64,000 nt of DNA from UBA1275 sp002323515 (GCA_964007875.1 CAXGAH010000010.1:1-64000); one strand, 5' to 3'; counted from the first letter of the stretch, positions 27,006 through 36,586 are shown. Made by a program: numbers and translations. Notes: a model not told the origin generated them from the letters alone.

Positions 27006-27038
27006 AAAAAAGCTCTTCCCTTAATTAGAAAGAGCTTT
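27006..27038 (-). terminator. Rho-independent terminator of tRNA-Ala
   Basis: On the minus strand, directly after the tRNA, AAGCTCTTTC and GGAAGAGCTT form a stem around a TAATTAA-type loop, followed by a run of T residues. Confidence 0.7.
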
Positions 27039-27039
27039 G

Positions 27040-27113
27040 TGGAGCTATGGGGATTCGAACCCCAGACCTTCGCGCTGCCAGCGCGACGCTCTAGCCAGCT
27101 GAGCTATAGCCCC
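27040..27113 (-). tRNA. tRNA-Ala (anticodon GGC)
   Basis: A 74-nt cloverleaf on the minus strand: acceptor GGGGCTA/TAGCTCC, D arm GCTC-AGCTGGCTA-GAGC, anticodon stem TCGCG/CGCGA with loop CTGGCAG (anticodon GGC), T arm TGGGG-TTCGAAT-CCCCA. The discriminator is A and no CCA tail is encoded. It is a single tRNA gene between the FecR operon and the OmpA-like gene. Confidence 0.97.
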
Positions 27114-27173
27114 TAAAAATAACTTAAATATAAGAGTGATGGTAAATTAATCCTAGTTCATTTATTTTTTTGT

Positions 27174-27203
27174 TTGATAGACTCCAAAGGTTCACTATTT
27201 TCA
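27174..27203 (+). promoter_or_regulatory. Candidate promoter of the OmpA-like gene
   Basis: TTG at 27174-27176 is followed after 19 bases by TATTTTCA (27196-27203), close to the Bacteroidota TTG/TAnnTTTG pattern. It stands about 60 bases ahead of the OmpA-like start, where AGGAG is the ribosome-binding site. Confidence 0.4.
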
Positions 27204-27263
27204 TACAAAATGCACTAACGTTTTTAATATCAATCAAACCTTCTGAATAGGAGTTAAACCTAT

Positions 27264-28175
27264 ATGAAACGAAGAATAAACCTACTTGTCCTCACACTAT
27301 TTTTATCTGCTGGAGTTCTTAGCCAATTTGGCTGTGGGCCCAAAGAAGTTGTACCACCTGTACCTGTCGATACTGATGGTGACGGACTTACAGACATTCA
27401 AGAACTTGAACTTGGACTTGACCCTAACAACGCTGATACCGATAGTGATGGCTTAAGTGATGGAGTTGAAGTAAACGAAACTCAAACCGACCCAAACAAT
27501 GCAGACACAGATGGCGATGGTTTGAATGATGGTGATGAATTAAATACCTACAACACCAATCCAAATAATACCGATACTGACGGCGATGGTCTAAGCGACT
27601 ATGACGAAGTTATGACCTATAATACGGATCCAAATGATGCTAATGGCGACGCTGATGGAGAAGGTCTTAGTGACGTAGATGAAATTAATGTCCACAATAC
27701 TAATCCTACCAATGCTGACACCGATAGTGATCGGTTCAATGACGCACAAGAAGTCGATATGGGTACCAATCCAAATGACGGGTCAGATCCTGCTTACATT
27801 GCTGAAGATCAGTTGACTACGATTACATTTGATTTTGACCGGTCTACCGTTACAGACGCATCTGCCCAAGCATTAGCTGAAAACGTTCAAATGCTCATGA
27901 ATGCACCTGCATTTAATGTTCGTATTGACGCATACACCGATTACGTGGGTGGCGATCAATATAACTTACGTTTGAGTTTACGTAGAGCAGCCTCTGTGGT
28001 AAGTTTCTATACTCAGAATGGAATTTCTGAAGATAGAATCGAATCTCGCGGATTGGGTAAAGCTCCAGTAGAGTGTAGTGAAATGGAAAAAGAGAGCGGA
28101 ACCAACGGTTGTGAGAAAAACCGTCGTGCTGAGTCTCATCCAGTAAGTACACTAAAGTATAATCCAGATATGTAA
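27264..28175 (+). CDS. OmpA-family protein with thrombospondin type-3 repeats
   Basis: A 303-residue envelope protein. The N-terminal hydrophobic signal ends in SQFGC, a poor lipobox, so it is probably a lipoprotein. Residues about 36-173 are six calcium-binding TSP3 repeats (DTDGDGLSD type). Residues about 180-290 form the OmpA C-terminal peptidoglycan-binding domain (ITFDFDRSTV, YNLRLSLRRAASV, EKNRRAE). The protein lacks its own barrel, so it is Pal-like rather than a porin, probably tethering the outer membrane to peptidoglycan. AGGAG precedes the ATG, and a strong terminator follows. Confidence 0.9.
   Translation: MKRRINLLVLTLFLSAGVLSQFGCGPKEVVPPVPVDTDGDGLTDIQELELGLDPNNADTDSDGLSDGVEVNETQTDPNNADTDGDGLNDGDELNTYNTNPNNTDTDGDGLSDYDEVMTYNTDPNDANGDADGEGLSDVDEINVHNTNPTNADTDSDRFNDAQEVDMGTNPNDGSDPAYIAEDQLTTITFDFDRSTVTDASAQALAENVQMLMNAPAFNVRIDAYTDYVGGDQYNLRLSLRRAASVVSFYTQNGISEDRIESRGLGKAPVECSEMEKESGTNGCEKNRRAESHPVSTLKYNPDM
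27369..27782 (+). repeat. Six TSP3 repeats within the OmpA-like gene
   Basis: About six in-frame units of 66-75 bp encode D-x-D-x-D-G-L-S-D followed by a spacer of N-x-T-x-P-N-N. The fifth junction carries a two-residue insertion and a degenerate motif (NGDADGEGLSD), and the sixth has DRFND instead of DGLSD. This is a calcium-binding protein repeat, not a mobile element. Confidence 0.8.
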
Positions 28176-28212
28176 TCGGATTTTAAAATTATTGATTGTA
28201 TGATTCTACCGA

Positions 28213-28239
28213 GGGTCTTGATTATTCAAGGCCCTTTTT
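28213..28239 (+). terminator. Terminator after the OmpA-like gene
   Basis: GGGTCTTG and CAAGGCCC form an 8-bp stem (one G-T pair) around ATTATT, followed by TTTTT. Confidence 0.85.
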
Positions 28240-28379
28240 ATTGCCATCAACTTTGTTTACCGATAGAAAGAAGCCTTTCATATCCTTCCTATACACTCGT
28301 ACGTCGTAAGTTCCCTGAATCACTTAAATTGGTTACCCAAGTTGATGCCTAGTTATTCTAAAGTTGAACTCAAGTTGTT

Positions 28380-30839
28380 CTAAAAAAAACGTGAGAGGGA
28401 AATACCTGGATACAATCCGGGGGCATCTAATCGATATGAAAGATCTAGTCGAATTAGACTAAAAATGTTGCTTAATGAAACGCCAATCTCAGTGTGTACC
28501 CCCTTCGTGCTTCGTAACATAGTACCTGGAAACTCCTGAATATAAATCAATTGCTCAGAGTTTTCCCAGGTTTTACCTACACCGCCAAAAGCAATAATAC
28601 TCAACCCTTTTTTACCTGCCCCTTTCCTACCTAATGCTTCCAGTGGAATGGACCGAAAGTTGTGTTCCGCATATATAGATGCATAACTCGCCCCTTCGTA
28701 GGGGGTAAATATTTTCGTTTTAAACACCCCAAAAGGTCCAAATACCCCCAAGGCGGTATCTAAGGCTCCATTACGCTGAATAGGAATTCTCCCAACAAAA
28801 CTACCGGCATTTATTTTCACATCTAAGACATTAGGAATGAGCCTACGCTTATAAAAGGTTTTAAAACGCTGATACAATTCTAATTCAAATCTAGCAAAGT
28901 CCCAATCGCTACCAAGCACTTCATGCGATGTTTCTATACCGAGATATAGATTATTTGCTTCAACTACTCCTAGGGCCTCTTTTCCATTTCCTCCCTCAAT
29001 TTCGATGGTAATTGATGATAATCGACCATTATCTATAGGTGGATTCATTCGTGCATTATTGTCACTAGCCCTAAGGTCATAGCTTGTTTTATAATCAATA
29101 CTACTATGATTTTCTATAGAATAATAAAGACGCGCATCCGAACGCCGCCCAAGAATGGCACCTTTCATTCGATGTGTGAATCCAATTTTTGAGTACTCAT
29201 TACGGTAATAATCATTGTAATCGTCAAAACCAAAAAGAATGGGAACAGCCTGTATTGTACTAGGATAGTAGGTATTGTTTAGACGCGGATTGGTAATTTT
29301 ACCGGATTGCGCCCAAATTCTATTTCTCCGATTTTCTGGATCTAAAACCCACTCTCCCTTAATTCTTGGACTCCATTCTTTGTAACCAAAACTATATCCT
29401 ACTACCGCTTTTAGTTCTAATCTATCTTTTTCAATAAAACGTCGTTCCAAACCTATACCAGCATATAAAGCATCTACACGGTTATATAGTGCTTCTACTA
29501 CCATATTTTGAGTCACTCTAGACCAAGCCTGCCCAAAAAAACTAGACTCTTTAGTTGTCTCTTGGCGTTCATCTTCCTCTTCCATCATTACAAACTTGGC
29601 CAAAAAGCCCGTTGGTTGGAAAGATTTTTCAAGACTAGCCGTGCTATCTAAATTGGCATAAGCACTTTCTTCAATATTTGATAAAGGCACTACATCCAAA
29701 CTTCGAACAAACAAAGAATCCGATGACTGTATCGATGTAGAATCTACAGTAAATGTGTTTTCTAAAAAAAAGACTTGGTCTTGTACAGATTGATTAACCA
29801 CATAATCACTCAACTTAGATATTTGTTTAAAACCAATGGGTGGAAATTGTAGGCCTGGTAAACCAATCTCAATTTCTCCATCTAATCGAAAATCTACCGG
29901 CAACCAAAATTCCCCTCCAAAATTTGAGTATTGTTGCTCGTAAAAAATATTGAACTCTTGAATAGGTGGAGGGAAAACTACTACTTCATTAGGTTTTAAT
30001 CGAACATTTAATAGTGCAAAGGCCTCATCTAACACTTGTATAGTCCCCGTGAAAAGTGGTTGAAGTTCACGCTTAGGACTTACTTCAATCTCATACACAA
30101 TTGCATCATCTATGCTATTATAATCCAGCAAGGTAAAGTGGTAATAGTCCAATGCTTCGGGGTGAGTAATGCCCACCATATTAAAGCCTGTTATATCCAA
30201 ATTATCGCCATAAAAATTAGGTGTATAACTTACACCTGCAAAGTTACTTGCCTCATCTATATTAGCCGTCTGCCTCTTGGACTTTAATATTTCTCTAACT
30301 CCTTTCTCTCTATCCCAATAAAGCTCAGATAAGCTCTCAATAATTGATACAATGGCAGTATCTCTTTTGATTTGTTGCCGAGTATAAGCGTCCGCTTTAT
30401 ACCTATTCAAATTTGAGCGCCACTGCTGTTTACTTTCTATTACCTTCTCCATTATATAAACAGCTGGATCTTCTTCGGTAATTATAACTGCATCCATATT
30501 CACCACTGCAGGTTGCATCTGGATAATGAGTGTTTTTTGCTCAAGTACAGTTACTTCAACGGATTCATACCCAATGAACCTTGCCACTAGTGTAACTGGT
30601 AATGTGGGTGCTGTTATCTCAAACGCTCCATCAGTATTGGTAATAGTCCCTGTATACGTATCCTTAATTATTAGATGCGCAGCTGGTAACGCTTCACCCG
30701 TTTGAGCATCTACAATAGTCCCTTCTAATTTGACCTTATCCAATACTGTTGACGCAATAGCCCACTGGGTTGGTATTAGTAAGGCTATGAGTTGAGTAAT
30801 AATGCCAATTAAAACAGCTTTTTTTAAATAAGAAGACAT
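28380..30839 (-). CDS. DUF5686 outer-membrane protein with carboxypeptidase-like N-domain
   Basis: An 819-residue exported protein. A signal peptide (residues about 8-30) is followed by a carboxypeptidase-regulatory-like beta-sandwich (about 37-112: GTIVDAQTGEALPAAHLIIK, GAFEITAP, ARFIGYES), as in TonB-dependent and related outer-membrane proteins. A DUF5686 region follows (YTRQQIKRDTAIVSI, LSELYWDREKG), then a barrel-like C-terminus ending SLSRFF. No TonB plug is seen. The function of the family is not established. The gene is single and is flanked by a 370-base gap upstream. Confidence 0.85.
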   Translation of the reverse strand: MSSYLKKAVLIGIITQLIALLIPTQWAIASTVLDKVKLEGTIVDAQTGEALPAAHLIIKDTYTGTITNTDGAFEITAPTLPVTLVARFIGYESVEVTVLEQKTLIIQMQPAVVNMDAVIITEEDPAVYIMEKVIESKQQWRSNLNRYKADAYTRQQIKRDTAIVSIIESLSELYWDREKGVREILKSKRQTANIDEASNFAGVSYTPNFYGDNLDITGFNMVGITHPEALDYYHFTLLDYNSIDDAIVYEIEVSPKRELQPLFTGTIQVLDEAFALLNVRLKPNEVVVFPPPIQEFNIFYEQQYSNFGGEFWLPVDFRLDGEIEIGLPGLQFPPIGFKQISKLSDYVVNQSVQDQVFFLENTFTVDSTSIQSSDSLFVRSLDVVPLSNIEESAYANLDSTASLEKSFQPTGFLAKFVMMEEEDERQETTKESSFFGQAWSRVTQNMVVEALYNRVDALYAGIGLERRFIEKDRLELKAVVGYSFGYKEWSPRIKGEWVLDPENRRNRIWAQSGKITNPRLNNTYYPSTIQAVPILFGFDDYNDYYRNEYSKIGFTHRMKGAILGRRSDARLYYSIENHSSIDYKTSYDLRASDNNARMNPPIDNGRLSSITIEIEGGNGKEALGVVEANNLYLGIETSHEVLGSDWDFARFELELYQRFKTFYKRRLIPNVLDVKINAGSFVGRIPIQRNGALDTALGVFGPFGVFKTKIFTPYEGASYASIYAEHNFRSIPLEALGRKGAGKKGLSIIAFGGVGKTWENSEQLIYIQEFPGTMLRSTKGVHTEIGVSLSNIFSLIRLDLSYRLDAPGLYPGISLSRFF

Positions 30840-31209
30840 GTATAGATAGGTTTAAAATCAAAAATAAATGTAGACTAATTATACCTATTTCAACACGAAT
30901 AGTTTCACATAAATATTCAACTCAACCCGGTTGAATTGGCCTAATACAGACAACAGTTTAATCAAATAGCCTATTTATTTAGCACCCGAAAGGTAGGCAC
31001 TACTAGCTTTTGAGAGGGATAATGCTACCCGCTCAGTAAACCAAGACGGATCATCCTGAATAGTAGCTACCCATGTTTTCTCATTCTTTTGTACTCCTTA
31101 GTATTGTACTATACATCGCTGTACATCTGAGTCTAAACGTAGGATTTCGGTTTCTTTTTAACTCTATTGCTTGCATATTCCCGAATCAATTAAGTAACAC
31201 ATCTGTAGT
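30840..31209. other. 370-bp divergent intergenic region
   Basis: This separates the DUF5686 gene from the symporter. It holds an odd-centred palindrome TCAACC-C-GGTTGA at 30922-30934, and a short coding-like stretch on the minus strand at 30975-31084 listed separately. I could not identify promoters with confidence. Confidence 0.5.
30975..31084 (-). pseudogene. Frameshifted mini-ORF with strong ribosome-binding site
   Basis: On the minus strand AAGGAG (31094-31099) stands 9 bases before an ATG at 31084 that opens only MRKHG-stop. In the -1 frame, entered at the AGA-AAA step, the sequence runs open for about 33 codons (TWVATIQDDPSWFTERVALS, then LSKASSAYLSGAK) to a TAA at 30975. The fused product would be about 36 residues. 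It could be a small gene broken by a one-base deletion in the A4 run, a sequencing error, or a slippage site. I do not recognise the peptide. Confidence 0.4.
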
Positions 31210-33012
31210 ATGGTCTTACAAACACTAGATTGGTGGATTATCGGGATATTTTTCATAATTCTTTTGACTATTGGTTGGGTAGCCTCACAATCAGCGGGTA
31301 AAAACACTTCTGAGTATTTTCTTGGGGGACGTTCTATGCCCTGGTGGTTATTGGGTATATCAATGGTAGCCACCACTTTTTCAGCAGACACCCCAAATCT
31401 AGTGGCTGGATTAGTTCGTGAAGGTGGAGTGGCCAACAACTGGGCTTGGTGGGCATTTCTTATAACTGGTATGGTCACTGTTTTCATTTATGCAAAGTTA
31501 TGGCGCCGATCCGAAGTTGTAACGGACTTGGGTCTGTATGAACTTCGCTATGGCGGTAAAGAAGCTTCGTTTCTTCGCGGTTTCCGGGCACTGTATTTAG
31601 GTATTTTCTTTAACTGCTTAATTATGGGGACCGTTACCTTAGCCGGAATTAAAATTGGTTCTATCATGTTGGGTTTAGAACCCTGGGTTATTGTACTTTC
31701 AATTTCCGTTATTGTAGTCCTTTATTCTTCTTTAGGGGGGATTAAAGGGGTTATTTGGGCTGATTTTTTCCAGTTTGGAATTGCTATGACTGGGGCTTTT
31801 TATGCCGCCTACATTGTATTACAAGAACCAGAAATTGGGGGGTTACATGCCTTGATAACACATCCAGATGTTGTCCCAAAATTGAATCTTATTCCCGATC
31901 TTAGTGATACCTCATTACTGCTTACTTTATTTATCATCCCCATAGCAGTCCAATGGTGGGCAGTGTGGTATCCTGGCTCAGAACCAGGCGGTGGGGGCTA
32001 TATTGCACAGCGAATGCTAGCCGCTAAAGATGAAGAAAATGCTATTGGCGCTAGTTTACTCTTTAACGTCGCACATTATGCGCTTCGCCCATGGCCATGG
32101 ATTATTGTGGCTCTCGCATCTATCGTTATCTATCCAGATTTAGCCTCAATAAAAACAGAGTTCCCTAACATAAAAGAGCAATATCTGGGTGATGATATTG
32201 CCTATCCGGCTATGCTAACCAAGCTAGGCACAGGATGGTTAGGTCTGGTTGTTGCCTCACTCATAGCAGCCATTATGTCTACCCTTAGCACCCATTTAAA
32301 TTGGGGCGCATCATACTTAGTGAATGACTTTTACAAGCGCTTTGTCCGTCCCCATTCAAGTGAAAAACACTTGGTTGCTATGGGTCGATGGACCACCGCT
32401 GGCTTGATGATTTTATCAGCAATCATGGCGACGACCATCTTAGAAAATGCAACTCAAGCCTTTGACATACTTCTTTTATCTGGAGCAGGATCGGGTGCTA
32501 TTTATTTGTTGCGCTGGTTTTGGTGGCGAATTAACGCTTGGACTGAAATTGTGGCGATGGCCTCGGCTACCATCATGGCTTTTGTGTTAGTCCTATTCGT
32601 TCCTGATGCATGGTTAGAAACCTCTCTATTGGACGCTGCAGCGGTTAAACTGCTCATCGCCGTAAGCTTTACTAGCTTGGTATGGATTGCTACTACCTAT
32701 CTGACTAAACCAGAAAGTATGAAAACCCTCATTCGATTTTACGAACAAGTGCAGCCAGGTGGGCCAGGATGGAAAAAAGTTATAGATGCGGCGGAAAAAC
32801 AAGGCATTCTATTTTCTAAAGAACAAAAGGGATGGGACTTACCCCAAAGTCTTCTTAGCGTAGCTTTGGGAACATTAGGTATTTATGCCGCCTTGTTTTC
32901 TACTGGTAACTTTATTTATGGGAAATGGGCTTGGGGCCTCGGGCTGATGTTCATTAGTTTGACCAGTAGTTTTTTAGTAATTCGGCTTTGGAATCAATTA
33001 AAAATTAACTAA
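31210..33012 (+). CDS. Sodium:solute symporter (SSS family)
   Basis: A 600-residue integral membrane transporter with about 13-14 hydrophobic segments. The SSS start is DWWIIGIFFIILLTIGWVAS, and YFLGGRSMPWWLLGISMVA is the conserved loop after helix 1. A cytoplasmic stretch of about 60 residues lies before the last helices. It couples Na+ entry to solute uptake. Neighbouring sugar enzymes suggest a carbohydrate or amino-sugar substrate. The next gene begins 9 bases after it, so it heads a four-gene operon to 36553. The ATG at 31210 begins right at the first helix. Confidence 0.92.
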   Translation: MVLQTLDWWIIGIFFIILLTIGWVASQSAGKNTSEYFLGGRSMPWWLLGISMVATTFSADTPNLVAGLVREGGVANNWAWWAFLITGMVTVFIYAKLWRRSEVVTDLGLYELRYGGKEASFLRGFRALYLGIFFNCLIMGTVTLAGIKIGSIMLGLEPWVIVLSISVIVVLYSSLGGIKGVIWADFFQFGIAMTGAFYAAYIVLQEPEIGGLHALITHPDVVPKLNLIPDLSDTSLLLTLFIIPIAVQWWAVWYPGSEPGGGGYIAQRMLAAKDEENAIGASLLFNVAHYALRPWPWIIVALASIVIYPDLASIKTEFPNIKEQYLGDDIAYPAMLTKLGTGWLGLVVASLIAAIMSTLSTHLNWGASYLVNDFYKRFVRPHSSEKHLVAMGRWTTAGLMILSAIMATTILENATQAFDILLLSGAGSGAIYLLRWFWWRINAWTEIVAMASATIMAFVLVLFVPDAWLETSLLDAAAVKLLIAVSFTSLVWIATTYLTKPESMKTLIRFYEQVQPGGPGWKKVIDAAEKQGILFSKEQKGWDLPQSLLSVALGTLGIYAALFSTGNFIYGKWAWGLGLMFISLTSSFLVIRLWNQLKIN

Positions 33013-33021
33013 TACATTACG

Positions 33022-34413
33022 ATGGATCGAAAAACCTTTATGAAAAAAAGTTCGCTTGCAGGACTCGCCGGGGTACTCGGCACAGGGGCAACAACCGAGG
33101 CAACAAATACATTAACCCGTGGGGGGAGTGCAGCTAGCACTTTCAAAAAAGGCGCTAATGATCATATTCAAATTGGTTTTATAGGAACAGGTCTTCGTGG
33201 ACGAAATCATGTAAATAACCTACTGGACCATCCGAAGGTGAAGTGCGTGGCTATTTGTGATATTGATCTGGATGCTATTGATCGAGCTTCGAAAATTATT
33301 GAGGCTAAGGGGCAGCCCAAACCCACCATATATAGCGACCACGAACGAGCCTATGAGGATATGCTCGCGAAGGAGAATTTGGATGCGGTAGTAATCGCAA
33401 CCAATTGGAGATGGCATACGCCTATGTCACTAGCTGCGATGGAAGCGGAAGTGTATGTTGGGGTAGAAGTGTCTGGGGCATTTTCTGTGGACGAGTGCTG
33501 GGAGTTGGTGCGCACACATGAGCGTACGGGTACTCACCTAATGTTTATGGAAAATGTGAATTATCGCAGAGACGTAATGGCTGTGCGTAATATGATTCGG
33601 AATAATGTATTTGGGGAGTTACTGCATTTCCGGGGTGGATACCAGCATGATTTGCGTACAGTAAAGTTCAATGACGGTCAGGGTGGGCTGCTGTACGGGG
33701 AAGGATCCTATGGGGAAGCTCGTTGGCGTACCGAGCATTCGCTACAGCGTAACGGAGAATTGTACCCTACGCATGGACTAGGACCGATTGCCACATGGAT
33801 GGATATGAATAGAGGGAACAGACTCACAAGTTTGACCTCGCATGCGACCAAAGCTAGGTCGCTTAAACATTTTGCGAAACAGCATCCCGATGGAGGACCT
33901 AATCACCCTTATGCAACTAAAGAATGGAAACTGGGTGATGTTGTTACCTCCACCCTCACGACGGCCCGAGGAGAAACGATTATTCTAACCCACGACACAA
34001 ATTTACCTCGACCTTATTCCCTTGGTTTTAGAATACAGGGAGTGCAAGGCTTGGCCGAATTTGACTATTATACCCAGCGCGTTCACATCGAAGGCGTTTC
34101 AGAAAATCACCGCTGGGATGCTGGATCTGAATGGTTTGACAAGTACGATCATCCCCTATGGAAGCAGTATAGGGAAGAAGCTGCAAATTCCGGGCATGGA
34201 GGTATGGACTTCTTCTTAGATCGAGCCTTCATTGAAAGTGTTAGGAGGCAGGTTGCGCCTGTGATTGATGTATATGATGGGGCCGTGATGCGGGTCGTCA
34301 CCCCATTATCCGAGCGTTCAATTGCCGAGGGTGGTGCTCCGCAGGAAATACCTGATTTCACCCAAGGTGCATGGATGCATCGCGCACCTATATTTGGCCT
34401 AGGGGATCTCTAA
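33022..34413 (+). CDS. GH109-like Gfo/Idh/MocA oxidoreductase-fold glycosidase, exported
   Basis: A 463-residue protein with a twin-arginine-like leader in the first 40 residues (DRKTFMKKSSLAGLAGVLG, with a single RK rather than RR). The NAD-binding Rossmann fold (IGFIGTGLRGRNHV) spans about 50-170. The second domain carries ENVNYRRDVMAVRNM and GGYQHDLR, resembling GH109 alpha-N-acetylgalactosaminidases, which hydrolyse by an NAD-dependent redox mechanism. Its neighbours (amino-sugar kinase-like and nucleotidyltransferase genes) support an N-acetylhexosaminide substrate. A plain sugar dehydrogenase is the alternative. The DNA looks richer in G than adjacent genes. Confidence 0.75.
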   Translation: MDRKTFMKKSSLAGLAGVLGTGATTEATNTLTRGGSAASTFKKGANDHIQIGFIGTGLRGRNHVNNLLDHPKVKCVAICDIDLDAIDRASKIIEAKGQPKPTIYSDHERAYEDMLAKENLDAVVIATNWRWHTPMSLAAMEAEVYVGVEVSGAFSVDECWELVRTHERTGTHLMFMENVNYRRDVMAVRNMIRNNVFGELLHFRGGYQHDLRTVKFNDGQGGLLYGEGSYGEARWRTEHSLQRNGELYPTHGLGPIATWMDMNRGNRLTSLTSHATKARSLKHFAKQHPDGGPNHPYATKEWKLGDVVTSTLTTARGETIILTHDTNLPRPYSLGFRIQGVQGLAEFDYYTQRVHIEGVSENHRWDAGSEWFDKYDHPLWKQYREEAANSGHGGMDFFLDRAFIESVRRQVAPVIDVYDGAVMRVVTPLSERSIAEGGAPQEIPDFTQGAWMHRAPIFGLGDL

Positions 34414-34420
34414 ACTTCCT

Positions 34421-35359
34421 ATGCAATCCATCTCACTGGTCATTCTTGCAGCAGGTTTAGGTAGCCGGTACGGAGGCCAAAAACAAACCGATGGCCTAGG
34501 ACCGAATCAAGAAAGCTTGCTCGACTACGCAATTTATGACGGATTAATGGCCGGTTTTACTCAGATCGTTTTTGTGGTTCGAGAATCGATGATGCCTAGC
34601 TTCAAAGAAGCACTAGAAGCTAGATGGGGCAGCTATAGGAACAAGTACTATCCCGAAGCTTGTTTTGAGTGCGTATTACAAAAGATGGACGATCTACCAG
34701 AGGGTTGTGAATGGCCGGTGGAGCGTACAAAACCGTGGGGAACGGCACATGCTCTTTGGGCTGCTCGCAAATGTATCCATGAACCCTTTGCCATGATTAA
34801 TGCCGACGATTTTTATGGGCGTGACACTTTCCTACGTATTGCCCAACACTTAACAACGCTAGACAACCATTCCTTGGACGCCTGTTTAGTTGGATATCCA
34901 ATAACTCGTACACTTTCGAAAAATGGTTCTGTCTCTAGAGGTATTTGTGAAATTAGGGGTAGCAATCTAAGCCGAATCGTTGAGCGAACCAACATAGAAA
35001 CCGATGGAGCCTCTATTTGGTACAAAGAAAATGAAACCGTTCAACTTTTAGATGGTACCGAAATTGTTTCAATGAACTTAATAGGATTTAGTTCATTAAT
35101 TTTTACGGTACTTGAAGATCTTTTAACCAATTTTTTCACCGAACAAATTGAGGGAATGAATCCTCAGCAACTCTCAGCGGAATGCTATATTCCTAGCGCA
35201 CTACAGTCCTGTATCGAACGAGGTCTTTCGGTTCCGGTACTCGAGAGTAATTCTGTCTGGTTTGGAGTTACCTATCCGGATGATGCGCCCGTGGTATGCG
35301 ATGAGCTGCTGGATTTAGTAAAAGAAGGGGCTTACCCAACACCCCTTTGGACGCAATAA
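34421..35359 (+). CDS. Sugar-1-phosphate nucleotidyltransferase
   Basis: A 312-residue NTP-transferase. The signature LAAGLGSRYGGQKQ (about 8-21) binds the nucleotide, and NADDFYG (about 126-132) holds the metal aspartate. It is longer than MurU-type uridylyltransferases (about 225). It lies between the GH109-like and kinase-like genes with gaps of 7 and 3 bases. The natural reading is that it turns the kinase product (an N-acetylhexosamine-1-phosphate) into a UDP-sugar. Substrate and nucleotide are inferred from context only. Confidence 0.85.
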   Translation: MQSISLVILAAGLGSRYGGQKQTDGLGPNQESLLDYAIYDGLMAGFTQIVFVVRESMMPSFKEALEARWGSYRNKYYPEACFECVLQKMDDLPEGCEWPVERTKPWGTAHALWAARKCIHEPFAMINADDFYGRDTFLRIAQHLTTLDNHSLDACLVGYPITRTLSKNGSVSRGICEIRGSNLSRIVERTNIETDGASIWYKENETVQLLDGTEIVSMNLIGFSSLIFTVLEDLLTNFFTEQIEGMNPQQLSAECYIPSALQSCIERGLSVPVLESNSVWFGVTYPDDAPVVCDELLDLVKEGAYPTPLWTQ

Positions 35360-35362
35360 GCT

Positions 35363-36553
35363 ATGTCAATAAAAAAAAGATCATCGTCAGAGCTAATACA
35401 TAAAGTACACTCCTTCATACCTGAGGTACTGGTTAATGAACTTGAGGTGCAGCAACTAGGGCTTGGTCACATTCATGAAAGTTACCTCATTCAACATTCA
35501 GGCACACCAACCTGGATTCTTCAAAGAATTAACACACAGGTTTTCACCAAGCCCAAACAGGTTGAAAAAAATCACCACACCCTAGTTGATTTATTCAAAA
35601 GGAAATCCATAGATGCGCTAGGGATTCAACTACCTGAAGTGGTACCCTACTCGGCTCAGAGCCTATATTATTGGGATGCAGACTATCAGCCTTGGCGACT
35701 GTATACCTTTTATAGTGAGCATATTTGTTATGAATATTGCTCTTCGCTTGAGATTGCTCGAAAGGCTGGTAAAGCATTTGGTCGGTTTTCACGAGTGCTT
35801 AATAAACCTGATAATGAACCGGAAAAGCATCATCCAGAAAGAGTAGAACCTAGTCTTGAGAATACCGTCACTACAAAAACTGCCGGGATCGCTGAAGCAT
35901 GCAAGCCTACGCTTGACGCCTTCCACAGCATCCACCATCGAGCCCACCAACACCACGCCGCACGGGCAAGATACCATGGGCCCCTACAATTAAATACCAA
36001 ACAGGGATCTCACCTGCTACAATTTGACCTTGAGGCCTGGAACATCACCATCGAAAAATACCTCCCTTCGCTTATGGGCATGGAAAATGCTCTTACCAGC
36101 GATAAGGGCCAACGTTTTAATCGATTATCACATAATGATGCCAAGCTGAATAACCTGCTCCTTCACCCAGAAAATGAACCCGCTGTCATACTTGATCTAG
36201 ATACCGTGATGCCCGGATCCTTGTTATTTGATTTAGGCGATGGCCTACGTAGTATTTCGACATCGTCTAAAGAAGATGAACCAGACCTAGCCCAAGTTCG
36301 CATACATTGGGAGTATCATCAGCAGTATAGAGAGGCTTTTTTAGCCGAAGTCGATTCAATGCTAAACCAGGATGAACAGCGCTATATCTCCTTTGCTGGC
36401 CCTTATATGACCTTTATCATGGGTCTCCGATTTTATACCGATTTTCTAGACGGTAATCGTTATTACTCTTCCAACTATCCAGAACACAACTTGGTACGAG
36501 CTCGAAACCAATTCCACCTCTTCCATCAAATGATGGAAAAGGTGAACGGTTAA
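35363..36553 (+). CDS. APH-fold sugar kinase, N-acetylhexosamine-1-kinase-like
   Basis: A 396-residue protein of the aminoglycoside-phosphotransferase fold. The catalytic loop is LSHNDAKLNNLLL (about 254-266) and the metal-binding motif ILDLDTVMPG (about 274-283). The N-lobe has LGLGHIHESYLI in place of a P-loop. This pattern, and the adjacent nucleotidyltransferase, fit NahK-type anomeric kinases that act on GlcNAc or GalNAc. It is the last gene of the + strand sugar operon and converges on a vSGLT-like symporter 33 bases away. A homoserine or choline kinase-like role cannot be excluded from sequence alone. Confidence 0.75.
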   Translation: MSIKKRSSSELIHKVHSFIPEVLVNELEVQQLGLGHIHESYLIQHSGTPTWILQRINTQVFTKPKQVEKNHHTLVDLFKRKSIDALGIQLPEVVPYSAQSLYYWDADYQPWRLYTFYSEHICYEYCSSLEIARKAGKAFGRFSRVLNKPDNEPEKHHPERVEPSLENTVTTKTAGIAEACKPTLDAFHSIHHRAHQHHAARARYHGPLQLNTKQGSHLLQFDLEAWNITIEKYLPSLMGMENALTSDKGQRFNRLSHNDAKLNNLLLHPENEPAVILDLDTVMPGSLLFDLGDGLRSISTSSKEDEPDLAQVRIHWEYHQQYREAFLAEVDSMLNQDEQRYISFAGPYMTFIMGLRFYTDFLDGNRYYSSNYPEHNLVRARNQFHLFHQMMEKVNG

Positions 36554-36586
36554 ACGATATGCTTTGAGTAGCTGTAGCGGTAAATC

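Noticed and set aside
27369..27782. Tandem repeats as a possible CRISPR or minisatellite
   Set aside because: They stay in frame and encode TSP3 calcium-binding repeats, with no spacers of unique sequence.
30840..31209. A riboswitch or RNA gene in the 370-bp gap
   Set aside because: No conserved RNA core or long stem was found beyond the items listed.
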